The notes: generated by a model from the letters alone, not told the origin. Shown: positions 8,454 through 17,187, counted from the first letter of the stretch. The stretch is 37,701 nucleotides of DNA from Desulfobulbaceae bacterium (GCA_019163135.1 JAFLKR010000172.1:1-37701), one strand, 5' to 3'. Made by a program: numbers and translations.

Positions 8454-8508
8454 GCAGTTGCCGCTTCGCCGTTGCTGAAATCCAGGTGACAACGGTCGAT
8501 ATTTTTCT

Positions 8509-9354
8509 TTATCGTGCCGGCCGTTGCACTAGTTCGGTGCAGGCGGGGTTAGAGTAGGCCACCAGTTCCGCGACCAATGACCCAACCACAATTTTGGAAT
8601 GAATCTCCACTGGTACCCGGCACCGGTCATCGGTGAGCCAGAGGATGGTGTTGCCGCTCTTTTCGTACAACCCTTTAAACTCCATTTTCGGCTGGACCTT
8701 GAGCGTTGCCTTCTTACCAAAGATCGTTTCCCGTTGCTCCCGCTGCAAAAGAGCGACCCGGACCTCGTTGCGTTTCTTATCGGCAAAGGTAGGAACCACT
8801 ATTTCTTCTCCCTCTTTGAACAATAATGCCCTGGTGATGATGAACGAGGCAAATTCGTTGTAGACCGTGCCTTCGATATCGAATTGCTCCTGTGGTTCCT
8901 TGTTTTTTTGATAGCGGACAGTGTGGGCGAGTTGGTCATACAGGGTCAGACGGTGGATTTTTCGGCCATAGCCTTCGTTCTGCCGCACCTCATAACGGTA
9001 AGGCAGTTTCATAGGGCCGCTGACCGAACAACGGAAGGTGTCATCCACCGGATAGATGAGTTTGAGTGGGCCATAATCTTTCACCTTGGCCGAAATGGTA
9101 TACGCCTCCGACTTGGCCTTCTCTGGGGTGATTTCCATGTAGATGTCGCCTATTTTGACACCGCCGCTCCAGGAAACTGCATAGTGCAGCGACTCCGTCC
9201 CTGAAAAAACTGTAGCGAGCACCGCCGGGTCCACCTGGGTGGGCTGGGTTTCCAGGACCGTGTTCATCGCCGTTTCCGCCACGGCATGGTGGAGCCACAA
9301 CAGGGTGAACAGCAGGGAAATAAGCGTGCTGAGGAATCTGGGAAAAAAACGCAT
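8509..9354 (-). CDS. DUF3108 protein, exported
   Basis: The ATG at 9354 gives 281 residues starting MRFFPRFLSTLISLLF, a Sec signal peptide probably cut after the AVA near residue 25. A longer frame from 9378 would bury the signal and overlap the prenyltransferase gene. The mature part matches my recollection of DUF3108: LHYAVSWSGGVKIGDIYME, a beta-rich middle with YRYEVRQNEGYG, and a C-terminal FKGLYEKSGNTILWLTDD before VPVEI. The family is thought to be periplasmic and beta-sandwich-like; its role is unknown. The start codon follows the upstream stop by one base (TGATATG), so it is translationally coupled to the menaquinone operon as its last gene. A job in the cell envelope next to quinone synthesis is speculation. 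Confidence 0.8.
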   Translation of the reverse strand: MRFFPRFLSTLISLLFTLLWLHHAVAETAMNTVLETQPTQVDPAVLATVFSGTESLHYAVSWSGGVKIGDIYMEITPEKAKSEAYTISAKVKDYGPLKLIYPVDDTFRCSVSGPMKLPYRYEVRQNEGYGRKIHRLTLYDQLAHTVRYQKNKEPQEQFDIEGTVYNEFASFIITRALLFKEGEEIVVPTFADKKRNEVRVALLQREQRETIFGKKATLKVQPKMEFKGLYEKSGNTILWLTDDRCRVPVEIHSKIVVGSLVAELVAYSNPACTELVQRPAR

Positions 9355-9355
9355 A

Positions 9356-10213
9356 TCAGGGTGAGGTTGCCAAGGCAAGCCAGGTGGCCAAGAAAAGAGT
9401 CAGGGCAATCAGGCCGTTCATCAAAAAAAAGGACTGACGGATGCGTGACAGGTCTTTGGGATTGACGATGAGATGCTGGTAAAAGAGGGCTAAGCCGGTG
9501 AGCAGGACGCCGAGATAATACCAGAAATTGAGTCCAGTCTGCATCCCGGTCAGGGTGAAAAGGCCAAAAGCCAGGACATGAAACCCCACGGCGATTCGGA
9601 AACCGGTGCGTCGACCAAAGATTGCCGGCATTGAGTAGAGTCCGGCATTGCGGTCAAAGTCAGCATCCAGACAGGCATAGATGCAGTCAAAGCCCGCCAC
9701 CCAAAACAGCACGCCCAGTGAAAGCACCCATGGGTAGCCTTCAAGATTCGCGGCCACCGCCACCCAACCGCCGAGCGGTGAAAAAGCCAGGGCCACTCCG
9801 AGGACAACATGGCAGAGCCAGGTGAAACGTTTGGTCAGCGAATAGCCGAGGGTCAGCGCCAGGGCCACCGGCGCAATCAACATGGCCATGGGGTTGAGCA
9901 TGTAACAGGCAAAAAAGAACAGGCCAGCGGCCAGCACCACCATTGCCCAGGATTCGACCAGGGTGACTGCGCCCGCAGGCAAGGCCCGATCTGCCGTGCG
10001 CGGGTTGGCGGCGTCGAAGCGTCGATCGACAATCCGGTTGAATCCCATGGCGCTGGTTCGTGCGCCCACCATGGCCAGGATAACCCACAAAAAAACGGAA
10101 ATAGGGGGTACGCCCCGGCCGGCAAGGAAGGCACCCGTCAAAGCAAAGGGCAGGGCAAAGACAGTGTGCTTAAATTTGATCATTTCCAGCAGGATGGAGA
10201 TTTTTTTCCACAT
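9356..10213 (-). CDS. mqnP: UbiA-type prenyltransferase of menaquinone synthesis (MqnP-like)
   Basis: An integral membrane prenyltransferase, 285 residues from ATG 10213 (MWKKISILL); a longer frame from 10276 overlaps ubiX and is disfavoured. The first Asp-rich motif is NRIVDRRFDAANPRT (NDxxDxxxD type), and the second is DADFDRNAGLYSMP, both binding Mg-prenyl diphosphate. About eight or nine hydrophobic helices are visible. UbiA proteins normally attach the isoprenoid tail to 4-hydroxybenzoate; inside a futalosine operon the acceptor should be the 1,4-dihydroxy-6-naphthoate product. That assignment rests on context. The start follows the ubiX stop by two bases and is one base from the DUF3108 gene at its end. 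Confidence 0.88.
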   Translation of the reverse strand: MWKKISILLEMIKFKHTVFALPFALTGAFLAGRGVPPISVFLWVILAMVGARTSAMGFNRIVDRRFDAANPRTADRALPAGAVTLVESWAMVVLAAGLFFFACYMLNPMAMLIAPVALALTLGYSLTKRFTWLCHVVLGVALAFSPLGGWVAVAANLEGYPWVLSLGVLFWVAGFDCIYACLDADFDRNAGLYSMPAIFGRRTGFRIAVGFHVLAFGLFTLTGMQTGLNFWYYLGVLLTGLALFYQHLIVNPKDLSRIRQSFFLMNGLIALTLFLATWLALATSP

Positions 10214-10215
10214 GA

Positions 10216-10788
10216 TCAGAGGCCCTGCCAGCGTTTGATCTGCACGGAGGTCACTGCAATCCCCAACAGATCGCAAATGCGGGCGGCAAAGTTCCGGGCG
10301 ATGTCATCCAGCCCCTTGGGCCTAGTGTAAAAGGAAGGCATCGGCGGACAGATAATCGCGCCGGCCTCATGGACAGCCAGCATGTTCTTGAGATGGGTTC
10401 GATTCAAAGGGGTTTCGCGCACGGCCAAGAGCAACGGTCGCCGCTCTTTGAGGGTGACGTCGGCACAGCGGTGGAGCAGATTGCCGCAATACCCGTTTGC
10501 TATTGCCGCCAGGCTGCCCACGGTGCAAGGCAGGACCACCATGGCGTCGTAGCGGGCGGATCCTGAGGCCGGCGGGGCGGTGAAGTCATCGGAGGCAAAC
10601 CACCGCGACACCTGCGGCAATTGTTCCGGCGTCATCCCCAGTTCGATCTGCAGCACTTTGCGGCCCGCCTCGGACAGGATGCCGTGGACCTCAACCTGCT
10701 CTGCGGCAAGCAATTCCAGCAAGGCCGGCACATAGAGCATGCCAGTGGCTCCGGTTATCCCCAAAAGAAGGCGCTGACAGGCGGCCAT
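10216..10788 (-). CDS. ubiX: UbiX family flavin prenyltransferase
   Basis: UbiX joins dimethylallyl phosphate to reduced FMN, making the prenylated flavin cofactor that UbiD-type decarboxylases need. The 190-residue protein has LLLGITGATGMLYV at its N-terminus (FMN-binding loop), PCTVGSLAAIANGYCGNLLHRCADV near 87-111, and RRPLLLAVRETPLNRTHLKNM near 116-136 (conserved RET and phosphate-binding region). ICPPMPSFYTRP near 145 is typical of the family. Start ATG 10788 follows the menG stop by one base. In this operon the decarboxylase it serves should remove the naphthoate carboxyl group; no UbiD homologue is in the window. Confidence 0.93.
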   Translation of the reverse strand: MAACQRLLLGITGATGMLYVPALLELLAAEQVEVHGILSEAGRKVLQIELGMTPEQLPQVSRWFASDDFTAPPASGSARYDAMVVLPCTVGSLAAIANGYCGNLLHRCADVTLKERRPLLLAVRETPLNRTHLKNMLAVHEAGAIICPPMPSFYTRPKGLDDIARNFAARICDLLGIAVTSVQIKRWQGL

Positions 10789-10789
10789 A

Positions 10790-11509
10790 TTATGCTTTTA
10801 CCCCAACATAGATGGAGACGATGCCAAAGGTCATCGGTATTCTGGACACCGTCGTGAACCCCGCCTCGCGCATCATGGCCAGCAGTTCCTCCGGCTCATA
10901 AAAGGCGGCGATCGATGAGGCCAGATATTGATAGGCCTCCTTGTCGCCTGAGATTAATCCGGCTATCAAGGGCAGGACCCGATTGAGATAAAAACTGTAC
11001 AGCGGCTTGATGATCGGGTTGGTCGGCCGGGAAAATTCCAGGATCAGCAATTTGCCGGATGGACGGAGGATGCGGTGCATCTCCTGCAAACCCTGCAGGG
11101 TCCGCGAGAGATTGCGTACCCCGAAGGCCACGGTACAACCCCAGAACGAACCGGTCGGCGCCGGGATGATTTCGCCGTCGCCGCAAACGGGGAAAATACG
11201 TTCCGCGCGCCCGTCTTTGGGCAAGGTCTTGGCTCCGGCCCGGAGCATATCTTCGCAGAAATCAATGGATAGCACCTTACGTTTCGGGGCCTGACGAGCT
11301 AACTCAAGCGACAACGGCAAGGTTCCGGCACAGAGATCCATGACCCATCCTCCGGGAAATTCGCGGAGCAGACGAATGGTCCGCCAGCGCCAATAGCGGT
11401 CGATCTTTAAGGAAAGCAAGGAGTTAAGGAGATCATACCGGCCGCTGATCGAAGAAAATTTCTCCTTCACAAATTTTTTTTTCTCGTCAGGGAGATGCGC
11501 AGTTTCCAT
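10790..11509 (-). CDS. menG: Demethylmenaquinone methyltransferase (UbiE/MenG family)
   Basis: A SAM-dependent C-methyltransferase, 239 residues from ATG 11509 (a TTG one codon upstream is possible). The family pattern is clear: FSSISGRYDLLNSLLSL near 18, DLCAGTLPLSLELARQAP near 58 (motif I), VAFGVRNLSRTLQGLQEMHRILRPSG near 128 with the UbiE signature, and EFSRPTN near 158. Motif I reads DLCAGT instead of the common DVAxGTGD. It catalyses the last step, methylating demethylmenaquinone at the membrane surface. It lies 46 bases after mqnA and one base before ubiX. Confidence 0.93.
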   Translation of the reverse strand: METAHLPDEKKKFVKEKFSSISGRYDLLNSLLSLKIDRYWRWRTIRLLREFPGGWVMDLCAGTLPLSLELARQAPKRKVLSIDFCEDMLRAGAKTLPKDGRAERIFPVCGDGEIIPAPTGSFWGCTVAFGVRNLSRTLQGLQEMHRILRPSGKLLILEFSRPTNPIIKPLYSFYLNRVLPLIAGLISGDKEAYQYLASSIAAFYEPEELLAMMREAGFTTVSRIPMTFGIVSIYVGVKA

Positions 11510-11555
11510 CAATTTCTATATTTTTAAAGAGTTGATAAGATGTATGAGGGGGCGA

Positions 11556-12380
11556 TTATAGAAAAATTTTCAATGGGAGCGCCTCGGCCGGGGCTTCTCC
11601 CCTGTCGACCAGATACTGAAAAAAACGTTCCAAGGCTTGCATCTTGACGGGCGAGAGGTCATGCTCGATGCCCAGCAGATACCGGGAGCAAGCCTCGCAA
11701 TCCATGGGGATACGCCGCGCAACCCGGTCGCAAATCTCGGCCATTCGTCGCGCGCCCTGCTCCCGACAATCGACCAGGGTCCGCCGGATAGCTCTGGCGA
11801 TTTCGGGTTGTTCGGCCAGGAACTCCTCACGGACGGCACATACGGAAAATACAAAGGGCAGGCCGGTTTTTTGATGCCATATTTCGCCGAGATCGAGTTG
11901 TACCGGATATCGATTGGCGCTTTTCAGTCGCAGGGCATCGTCACCGATCGCCAGCACGGCGCGGACTTCGGAGGTTTTGGCCTGTTCCCCGGAGACATCG
12001 CCAATGGTATAATGAGGGTGGATCTGGAAAAATTCTTCCAAAATAATCTTGACCAGACGGACCGAGGTGTCCGACTGCCCGGTCAGGAGTACCGATTGCC
12101 CCTCAAGCGCTGCGGGAGGCAGTTCGGAAAAAAGAAAAACACTGCCTACCGGCCCGGTGGCGCTGATGGAGAGATCCGCTAAAATCTGATACCTTTCCGG
12201 ATGGGCGGCGTAGGCATAGGAACTGACAAACCCCATGTCGATCTGATTTTCTGCCAGCAATTTGTTCAATTGACTCGGCTGCCCCTCAATGATCAGCCAG
12301 TCAGCCGGCAGAGATTGCTCCTTCCAGATCTCGTAGATCGGGGCAACATTGATATAGTTGACCATGCCGATGCGCGCCAT
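11556..12380 (-). CDS. mqnA: Chorismate dehydratase
   Basis: MqnA converts chorismate to 3-[(1-carboxyvinyl)oxy]benzoate, the first step of the futalosine route. Start at ATG 12380 gives 274 residues beginning MARIGMVNYINVAPIYE; it has GGAG seven bases upstream, unlike a TTG at 12395. The protein has the periplasmic-binding-protein-like fold of the MqnA/MqnD family: GFVSSYAYA near 50, the SDTSVRLVKIILEEFF hinge near 102 and AVLAIGDDALRL near 139. It is cytosolic, with no signal peptide. The gene starts 11 bases after the deaminase gene stop. Confidence 0.93.
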   Translation of the reverse strand: MARIGMVNYINVAPIYEIWKEQSLPADWLIIEGQPSQLNKLLAENQIDMGFVSSYAYAAHPERYQILADLSISATGPVGSVFLFSELPPAALEGQSVLLTGQSDTSVRLVKIILEEFFQIHPHYTIGDVSGEQAKTSEVRAVLAIGDDALRLKSANRYPVQLDLGEIWHQKTGLPFVFSVCAVREEFLAEQPEIARAIRRTLVDCREQGARRMAEICDRVARRIPMDCEACSRYLLGIEHDLSPVKMQALERFFQYLVDRGEAPAEALPLKIFL

Positions 12381-12391
12381 AATACTCCTGT

Positions 12392-13624
12392 TCAAACTCG
12401 TATGCGTAACGGAACCAGCGCACTGCCGGTGGTTGCCAGATGGTTATAGACCTGGGTTGCGGTCGTCTTGTGCACGGGAACCGGGACCCGTAACAGGTCC
12501 GCATCTTTTCCCGGTGCCAGGGTGCCAAGTCGGTCGCCTAAGCCCAAGGCCTCAGCGCCGCCCCGGGTTGCCATCGCAAAAATAAGGGCGGGGTCAACCT
12601 CGGTATGTTCGGTGGCGAGCAGCTGCATCTCCCGCCAGATGGAGAGTTCGGGGTTGCTGGCCAGGCTGTCGGTGCCCAGGGCCGGCAGAATGCCGTGTTC
12701 CAGATATTGCGCTACCGGTGCGCTGCCGGTGCCGAGAAACCGATTGGAACCGGGGCAGAGGCAGACCTTGGCGCCCTGCCCTGCCAATATCCTGATTTCC
12801 TCAGGGGCAACATGAATGGCGTGGATACAGAGGGTCCGGGCATCGAGCAAGCCCAATCGGTGGAGATAGTGGATGGAACCGCCGTTTTTATTTGCCAAGG
12901 GCTCAAAGGAATCGTCCCAGAAGCCACGCGCGCGCACAAATTCAACCAGTTCGCCGCGGCCGTGCCGAATCATCTCGTTTTCCGCCGCAGGCTCAGCGGT
13001 ATGGATCGGGAAAAGCTGTCCCAGCGATGCGGACCGCGCCTTGAGCTGCTGCAATAACCGGGCATGGGTGGAATACGGCGCGTGACCTGAACAGAGGGCC
13101 TGGTCAGGTTCCGACTGCAGGCGCAAGAAATTTCTGGCCAGGGTGCGTTCCGCCAGCCCCAGATATTCCGTGAATGGAAGAAGAATGCCTGCAAAGGAGC
13201 TCGCCAGGTTGCGGCCGATCAGGGTGTTGCCGATATCGGCAAGGACACTGACCCCGCTGGCGTACAACTGTTCGGCAACCTGGAGCGCCGCCTGTTCGGC
13301 CCGATCGCCGTCAGCACCCAAGGTGTCGCGAAGTAGCAGCAATTGGGTGATCCAACAGGTAAAGCTGCCAAGGAACGGAGTAGCTGCAAGTTCCGCCAGA
13401 TGAGATAATTCCAGGTGGACATGGGCATTGACCAGTGCCGGAGTCAGGGCCGCGGCCGGATGAGTGATCACTTCGGCCAGTGGATAGCGCTGCTGCAGTA
13501 GCGATAGCGCATCGACTGCGACAATCTTGCCGCCGCTGACGGCCACCCCACCATCGGCAATGATCGGGCCGCAGACCGGTACAACCCAGGAGGCGGCATG
13601 GATGCGAAGCGGGTCGAGCGTCAT
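12392..13624 (-). CDS. mqnX: Amidohydrolase, probable aminodeoxyfutalosine deaminase
   Basis: A 410-residue amidohydrolase-superfamily protein. Metal and catalytic marks are NAHVHLELSH (HxH, near 66-75), IHTAEPAAEN near 207 with the His/Glu pair, CIHAIHVAPEE near 265 and GTDSLASNPELSIWREM near 317. These match the ATZ/TRZ-type deaminases. Given its place between mqnC and mqnA it most likely deaminates 6-amino-6-deoxyfutalosine to futalosine. The family is firm, the substrate is inferred from context, and guanine or S-adenosylhomocysteine deaminase are the alternatives. Its ATG overlaps the mqnC stop by one base (TGATG). Confidence 0.85.
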   Translation of the reverse strand: MTLDPLRIHAASWVVPVCGPIIADGGVAVSGGKIVAVDALSLLQQRYPLAEVITHPAAALTPALVNAHVHLELSHLAELAATPFLGSFTCWITQLLLLRDTLGADGDRAEQAALQVAEQLYASGVSVLADIGNTLIGRNLASSFAGILLPFTEYLGLAERTLARNFLRLQSEPDQALCSGHAPYSTHARLLQQLKARSASLGQLFPIHTAEPAAENEMIRHGRGELVEFVRARGFWDDSFEPLANKNGGSIHYLHRLGLLDARTLCIHAIHVAPEEIRILAGQGAKVCLCPGSNRFLGTGSAPVAQYLEHGILPALGTDSLASNPELSIWREMQLLATEHTEVDPALIFAMATRGGAEALGLGDRLGTLAPGKDADLLRVPVPVHKTTATQVYNHLATTGSALVPLRIRV

Positions 13625-14682
13625 CAGACCGGGGTGTAATCCATCAGGCGCTGTTGCGGTTGAAAACCGGCATCACGCACCAGCCGTCGAATTTCTTGCT
13701 CGGAGAGACGGAAATGAACCCCGGCAGCAGCGACCACGTTCTCCTCGATCATGGTGGAGCCAAAATCATTGGCCCCGAAAAACAGGGAAAGCTGGGCGAT
13801 TTTTGGTCCCTGGGTGACCCAGGAGGCCTGAATATTCTGAAAATTATCAAGAAAAAGGCGACTGAGCGCCAATATCCGCAGATAGCTGAAGGCCGTGGTT
13901 TTTTCGATTTTCCGCACCGCCGCCAGAGGGGTGTGATCGGGCTGGAACGGCCAGGGAATAAAGGCGGTGAAACCACCGGTCCGATCCTGAAGGTCGCGTA
14001 GCCGCTGCAGATGCTCCAACCGCTCTTCGATGGTCTCGATATGGCCAAACATCATGGTGGCTGTGGTCCGCAACCCCAGGTGGTGGGCGGCTTCCATCAC
14101 TCCGATCCATTCATCGGCGCTGCATTTATTGGGGGCCAATTCCTTGCGGACCCGGTTATTGAGGATTTCGGCCCCCCCTCCGGGAATGGAATCGAGGCCG
14201 CTGGCAATCAACCGCTGCAGGACCGCAGTGATCGACAGGCCGGACAATTGGGCAAAATGATGAATCTCAGGCGGAGAAAAACCGTGAATATGGATTCCGG
14301 TGGCCTTGATGAACTGCAGCATGTCCTCGTAGTACTCGAGGGGCTTGTCGGGATGGAGCCCACCCTGCAACAGAATCTGGGTACCGCCGAGTGTTTGGGT
14401 TTCTTTGATTTTTTCAGCGAGTTCAGCCTTGGAAAGCACTTGGCCGCCGGGATCTTCAGGTGCCTTAAAAAAGGCACAGAATTTACAGGCGGAACTGCAG
14501 ATATCGGTATAATTGATATTGCGATCGATAACATAGGTCACCACCGGTTCAGGATGCAGTCGCGTCCGCACCGCGCCGGCGAGAAAGCCCAACTGGTGCA
14601 GGCTGGCCTCCCGCTCCAACCGGAGAAATTCCTGCCCGTCGATCCGCTCCCCCTGCTCTATTTTGTTGAAAATCCGTTGCAT
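13624..14682 (-). CDS. mqnC: Cyclic dehypoxanthinyl futalosine synthase
   Basis: MqnC is a radical SAM enzyme that cyclises dehypoxanthine futalosine. The 352-residue protein has NYTDICSSACKFCAF near 57-71 with the CX3CX2C cluster motif, then GGTQILLQGGLHPDKPLEYY near 99, which separates MqnC from MqnE, and LDSIPGGGAEIL near 164. TMMFGHIETIEERLEHL near 204 and FIPWPFQPDHTPL near 240 are also conserved. It starts five bases after the mqnE stop and ends overlapping the deaminase start, so it is translationally coupled on both sides. Full length. Confidence 0.95.
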   Translation of the reverse strand: MQRIFNKIEQGERIDGQEFLRLEREASLHQLGFLAGAVRTRLHPEPVVTYVIDRNINYTDICSSACKFCAFFKAPEDPGGQVLSKAELAEKIKETQTLGGTQILLQGGLHPDKPLEYYEDMLQFIKATGIHIHGFSPPEIHHFAQLSGLSITAVLQRLIASGLDSIPGGGAEILNNRVRKELAPNKCSADEWIGVMEAAHHLGLRTTATMMFGHIETIEERLEHLQRLRDLQDRTGGFTAFIPWPFQPDHTPLAAVRKIEKTTAFSYLRILALSRLFLDNFQNIQASWVTQGPKIAQLSLFFGANDFGSTMIEENVVAAAGVHFRLSEQEIRRLVRDAGFQPQQRLMDYTPV

Positions 14683-14687
14683 GGCAA

Positions 14688-15782
14688 TCAGAAAGTTGCA
14701 AGAACGTTGTAGAGGGTATCGCGCTGCACCGGTTGCCGCCCGGCCTCCTGGATCAGTCGGATCAAGGTCTTGTGGCCCATGGCTTGTTCCGTTTCCGCGC
14801 CGGCCATGTGGGTGATGACCTCCTCCTTGACAGTGCCGTCCATGTCGTCGGCACCGAAGGCCAGCGCCACCTGGGCCAATTTGGGGCCGATCATAACCCA
14901 GTAGGCCTTGATGTGAGGGAAGTTGTCGAGCATCAACCGGCTGACCGCGATATTTTTAAGATCGTCGATGCCGGTGGTATTGGAGTGTTCGGACATTTCG
15001 GTGTTTTTAGGATGAAAAGCCAGCGGGATGAAGGCCAGGAAGCCTCCGGTCTCATCCTGGGTGCGACGCAGGGCATCCAGATGCTCCAGGCGCTCATCCA
15101 TGGTTTCGATATGCCCATAAAGCATGGTGGCATTGGTCCGCAAACCCTGAAGGTGGGCGATCCGGGAAACCTCCAGCCATCCTTCGCCGGAGAGTTTCTC
15201 TTTGCAGGTCAGTTGCCGGATACGCGGACTGAAGACTTCCGCTCCCCCGCCGGGAATCGATCCCAGTCCAGCCTCGATCAGGGTCTGCAGGGTCTGGTCT
15301 ACCGGTTTGCCGGCCAACTGGGCGAGATGGTGAATCTCGACACAGGTGAAGGCTTGGATATGGACCTCGGGCCGCACTTCTTTGATACCTCGCAGGAGAT
15401 CAAGATAATAGGAGAACGGCAGGTCGGGATGAATACCACCGACCATGTGAATTTCACTGATCGGCTCGTCAAGTCGTTCCCTGACCTTAGTCTTAACCTC
15501 TTCGACACTCATCTCATAGGCAAGCGCATGCCCTTTTTCCTTGCCAAACGCGCAAAATTTGCAGAGATTGGTGCAGACATTGGAATAATTAACATGCTGG
15601 TTGTAGATGAAGAAGGCTTGGTTGCCGTTCTTCCGTTCCCTAACGATATTGGCAAGGTAGCCAAGTGCCAGTATGTTGCTTTGGGCATAGAGTTGTCGGC
15701 CATCTTCCAGGCTGAGCCGGTCCCCGCCGCGTACTTTTGCTAGGATTTTTCCCAGCCCGGCTTGCTCGATATATGTGTCCAT
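14688..15782 (-). CDS. mqnE: Aminofutalosine synthase
   Basis: MqnE adds a SAM-derived adenosyl radical to the MqnA product, yielding aminofutalosine. The 364-residue protein has NYSNVCTNLCKFCAFGKEKG near 66-85 with CX3CX2C, then the diagnostic EIHMVGGIHPDLPFSYY near 112, SIPGGGAEVFSPRIR near 177 and FIPLAFHPKNTEM near 254. It is the first gene of the leftward operon. The start at 15782 lacks a good Shine-Dalgarno at normal spacing; GGAG lies about 18 bases upstream and a TATAAA only 8-9 bases upstream. The upstream sigma-gene terminator ends 28 bases before the start. Confidence 0.95.
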   Translation of the reverse strand: MDTYIEQAGLGKILAKVRGGDRLSLEDGRQLYAQSNILALGYLANIVRERKNGNQAFFIYNQHVNYSNVCTNLCKFCAFGKEKGHALAYEMSVEEVKTKVRERLDEPISEIHMVGGIHPDLPFSYYLDLLRGIKEVRPEVHIQAFTCVEIHHLAQLAGKPVDQTLQTLIEAGLGSIPGGGAEVFSPRIRQLTCKEKLSGEGWLEVSRIAHLQGLRTNATMLYGHIETMDERLEHLDALRRTQDETGGFLAFIPLAFHPKNTEMSEHSNTTGIDDLKNIAVSRLMLDNFPHIKAYWVMIGPKLAQVALAFGADDMDGTVKEEVITHMAGAETEQAMGHKTLIRLIQEAGRQPVQRDTLYNVLATF

Positions 15783-15809
15783 GATGATCTTTTATAATTC
15801 TCCATGGTT

Positions 15810-15841
15810 AAAAAAAAGAAGCCCCTTGAAACAAGGGGCTT
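15810..15841 (-). terminator. Rho-independent terminator of the sigma factor gene
   Basis: Read leftward: AAGCCCCTTG, loop TTT, CAAGGGGCTT, then CTTTTTTTT. The 10-bp perfect GC-rich stem (15819-15828 with 15832-15841) and the U-tract are textbook. It lies 27 bases after the sigma gene stop and 28 bases before mqnE, so it separates, or attenuates read-through between, the two. Confidence 0.92.
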
Positions 15842-15867
15842 TATGTCTGTTGAACTGAGAATGGCGT

Positions 15868-17187
15868 TTAATCAAGGAAAAAACGAAGTTTTTCTCTGCG
15901 ACTGGAGTGTCGCAACCGGTTCAGAGCCTTTTTCTCGATCTGACGGATACGTTCACGTGAGACATTGAAACGCTTGCCGATTTCTTCCAGGGTATATTCC
16001 GCTTTTTCACCGATCCCGAAGCGCAACCGGATTATTTTTTCTTCGCGATCGGTCAGGGTTGACAGCACCTCGGTGACCCGATGGGCCAGTTCCCGATTCT
16101 GGACCGCATCGTAGGGGGATTCCGATTCTTGGTTCTCAAGGAAATCACCCAGAGTGGAATCGTCATCGCCCACCGGAGTTTCCAGCGAGATTGGCTCGCG
16201 GGACGCCTCCAGGATCGCCAGGATTTTATCCATCGGCAGATCGGTCATCTTGGAGATTTCCACCGGAGTCGGTTCGCGTCCCAACTCCTTGAGCAGGGAA
16301 TAAAAGGCCTTGAAAAACTGGCTGCGAAGCTCAAGAAAATGGACCGGCAACCGAATAGTCCGGGTCTTGTCAAGAATAGCCCGGGTGATCGCCTGCCTGA
16401 TCCACCAAGATGCATACGTGGAAAATTTGTTGCCTTTTTTATAATCAAACCGGAATACCGCCCGCATCAGTCCCAGATTCCCTTCCTGGATCAGGTCGGC
16501 AAGGGTTAATCCCTGGTGCATGTAGCGCTTGGCGATGGAAACCACGAGGCGGAGATTGGCCCGGATCATCGAATCCTTGGCAAACTCGATCGACCGGTTA
16601 TAGGCCTCAATCTTGGTGTTGAGCTCGAATAGTTCCCGTTTCTCTGGATAGTTACGGTAAGCAATGCTGACGCAATGCTTCATGTAGTTGAGCTGCTGTT
16701 TTTTGGGCTTGAGGGTCGGGTCCCGGCGCTGCCAGAGATCGATGCGATCAACCAGCATTTTGATTTCTACCACTGTCGAGGTGTCCAGTCGGATAGCCTC
16801 AATGATGGAATCAAATCCTTCGCGGATGGTTTTCGAATATTTGGCTTCTTCTTCGGGGGTGAGGAGGTCGAATTGCCCCATTTCCCTGAGATAGGTGGTG
16901 GTGGTTTCTTCCGACTCGTGCTCTTCGCTGTCGGGCAAGGTGTCGGCGGAGTTGTCATCCTCTCCGCACTTTCTGCCGGTCCATTCTTCGCCGGAAAGGG
17001 TCTTGCGCTTTCCCGTTTCCTCCTGGGTGACAATCTCTATATTGTTTTCACCGAGAAAATCAAAAAGTTCCTCTATAGCCCCCGGATCTTTCACGTGTTC
17101 GGGGAGTAATTCATTAAGATGCTGAAAGGTTATACAGCCCTCATCCTTACCGGCCTCAAGAAGGTCATTTTTTATACCAGCTAGCAC
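15868..17187 (-). CDS. rpoD: RpoD-family sigma-70 factor, compact form
   Basis: A sigma-70 factor of 439 residues, well short of the ~580-610 usual for primary sigma factors of this phylum. In order: a region 1.1-like N-terminus (1-50), an acidic linker (70-92), region 1.2 ([19 protein letters not shown]), a reduced non-conserved region (~85 residues), region 2 with [30 protein letters not shown] and [14 protein letters not shown], region 3 with [13 protein letters not shown], and region 4 with [20 protein letters not shown]. Region 3.0 reads [13 protein letters not shown], where primary sigmas read IRIPVHMIETINK; the His and Glu that touch the extended -10 are kept. The GTG start is supported by AAGGAG nine bases upstream. 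It may be the housekeeping factor or a second, group-2-like one; no dnaG neighbour is present to decide. Confidence 0.88.
   Translation of the reverse strand: MLAGIKNDLLEAGKDEGCITFQHLNELLPEHVKDPGAIEELFDFLGENNIEIVTQEETGKRKTLSGEEWTGRKCGEDDNSADTLPDSEEHESEETTTTYLREMGQFDLLTPEEEAKYSKTIREGFDSIIEAIRLDTSTVVEIKMLVDRIDLWQRRDPTLKPKKQQLNYMKHCVSIAYRNYPEKRELFELNTKIEAYNRSIEFAKDSMIRANLRLVVSIAKRYMHQGLTLADLIQEGNLGLMRAVFRFDYKKGNKFSTYASWWIRQAITRAILDKTRTIRLPVHFLELRSQFFKAFYSLLKELGREPTPVEISKMTDLPMDKILAILEASREPISLETPVGDDDSTLGDFLENQESESPYDAVQNRELAHRVTEVLSTLTDREEKIIRLRFGIGEKAEYTLEEIGKRFNVSRERIRQIEKKALNRLRHSSRREKLRFFLD

Noticed and set aside
9355-9378. Start of the DUF3108 protein at 9378
   Set aside because: It would add eight residues before a clean Sec signal peptide and overlap the prenyltransferase gene. 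ATG 9354 follows its stop by one base.
14733-15743. A 336-codon rightward open frame opposite mqnE
   Set aside because: It is a shadow of mqnE: composition follows the complementary strand, there is no recognisable domain, and the mqnE motifs are intact.
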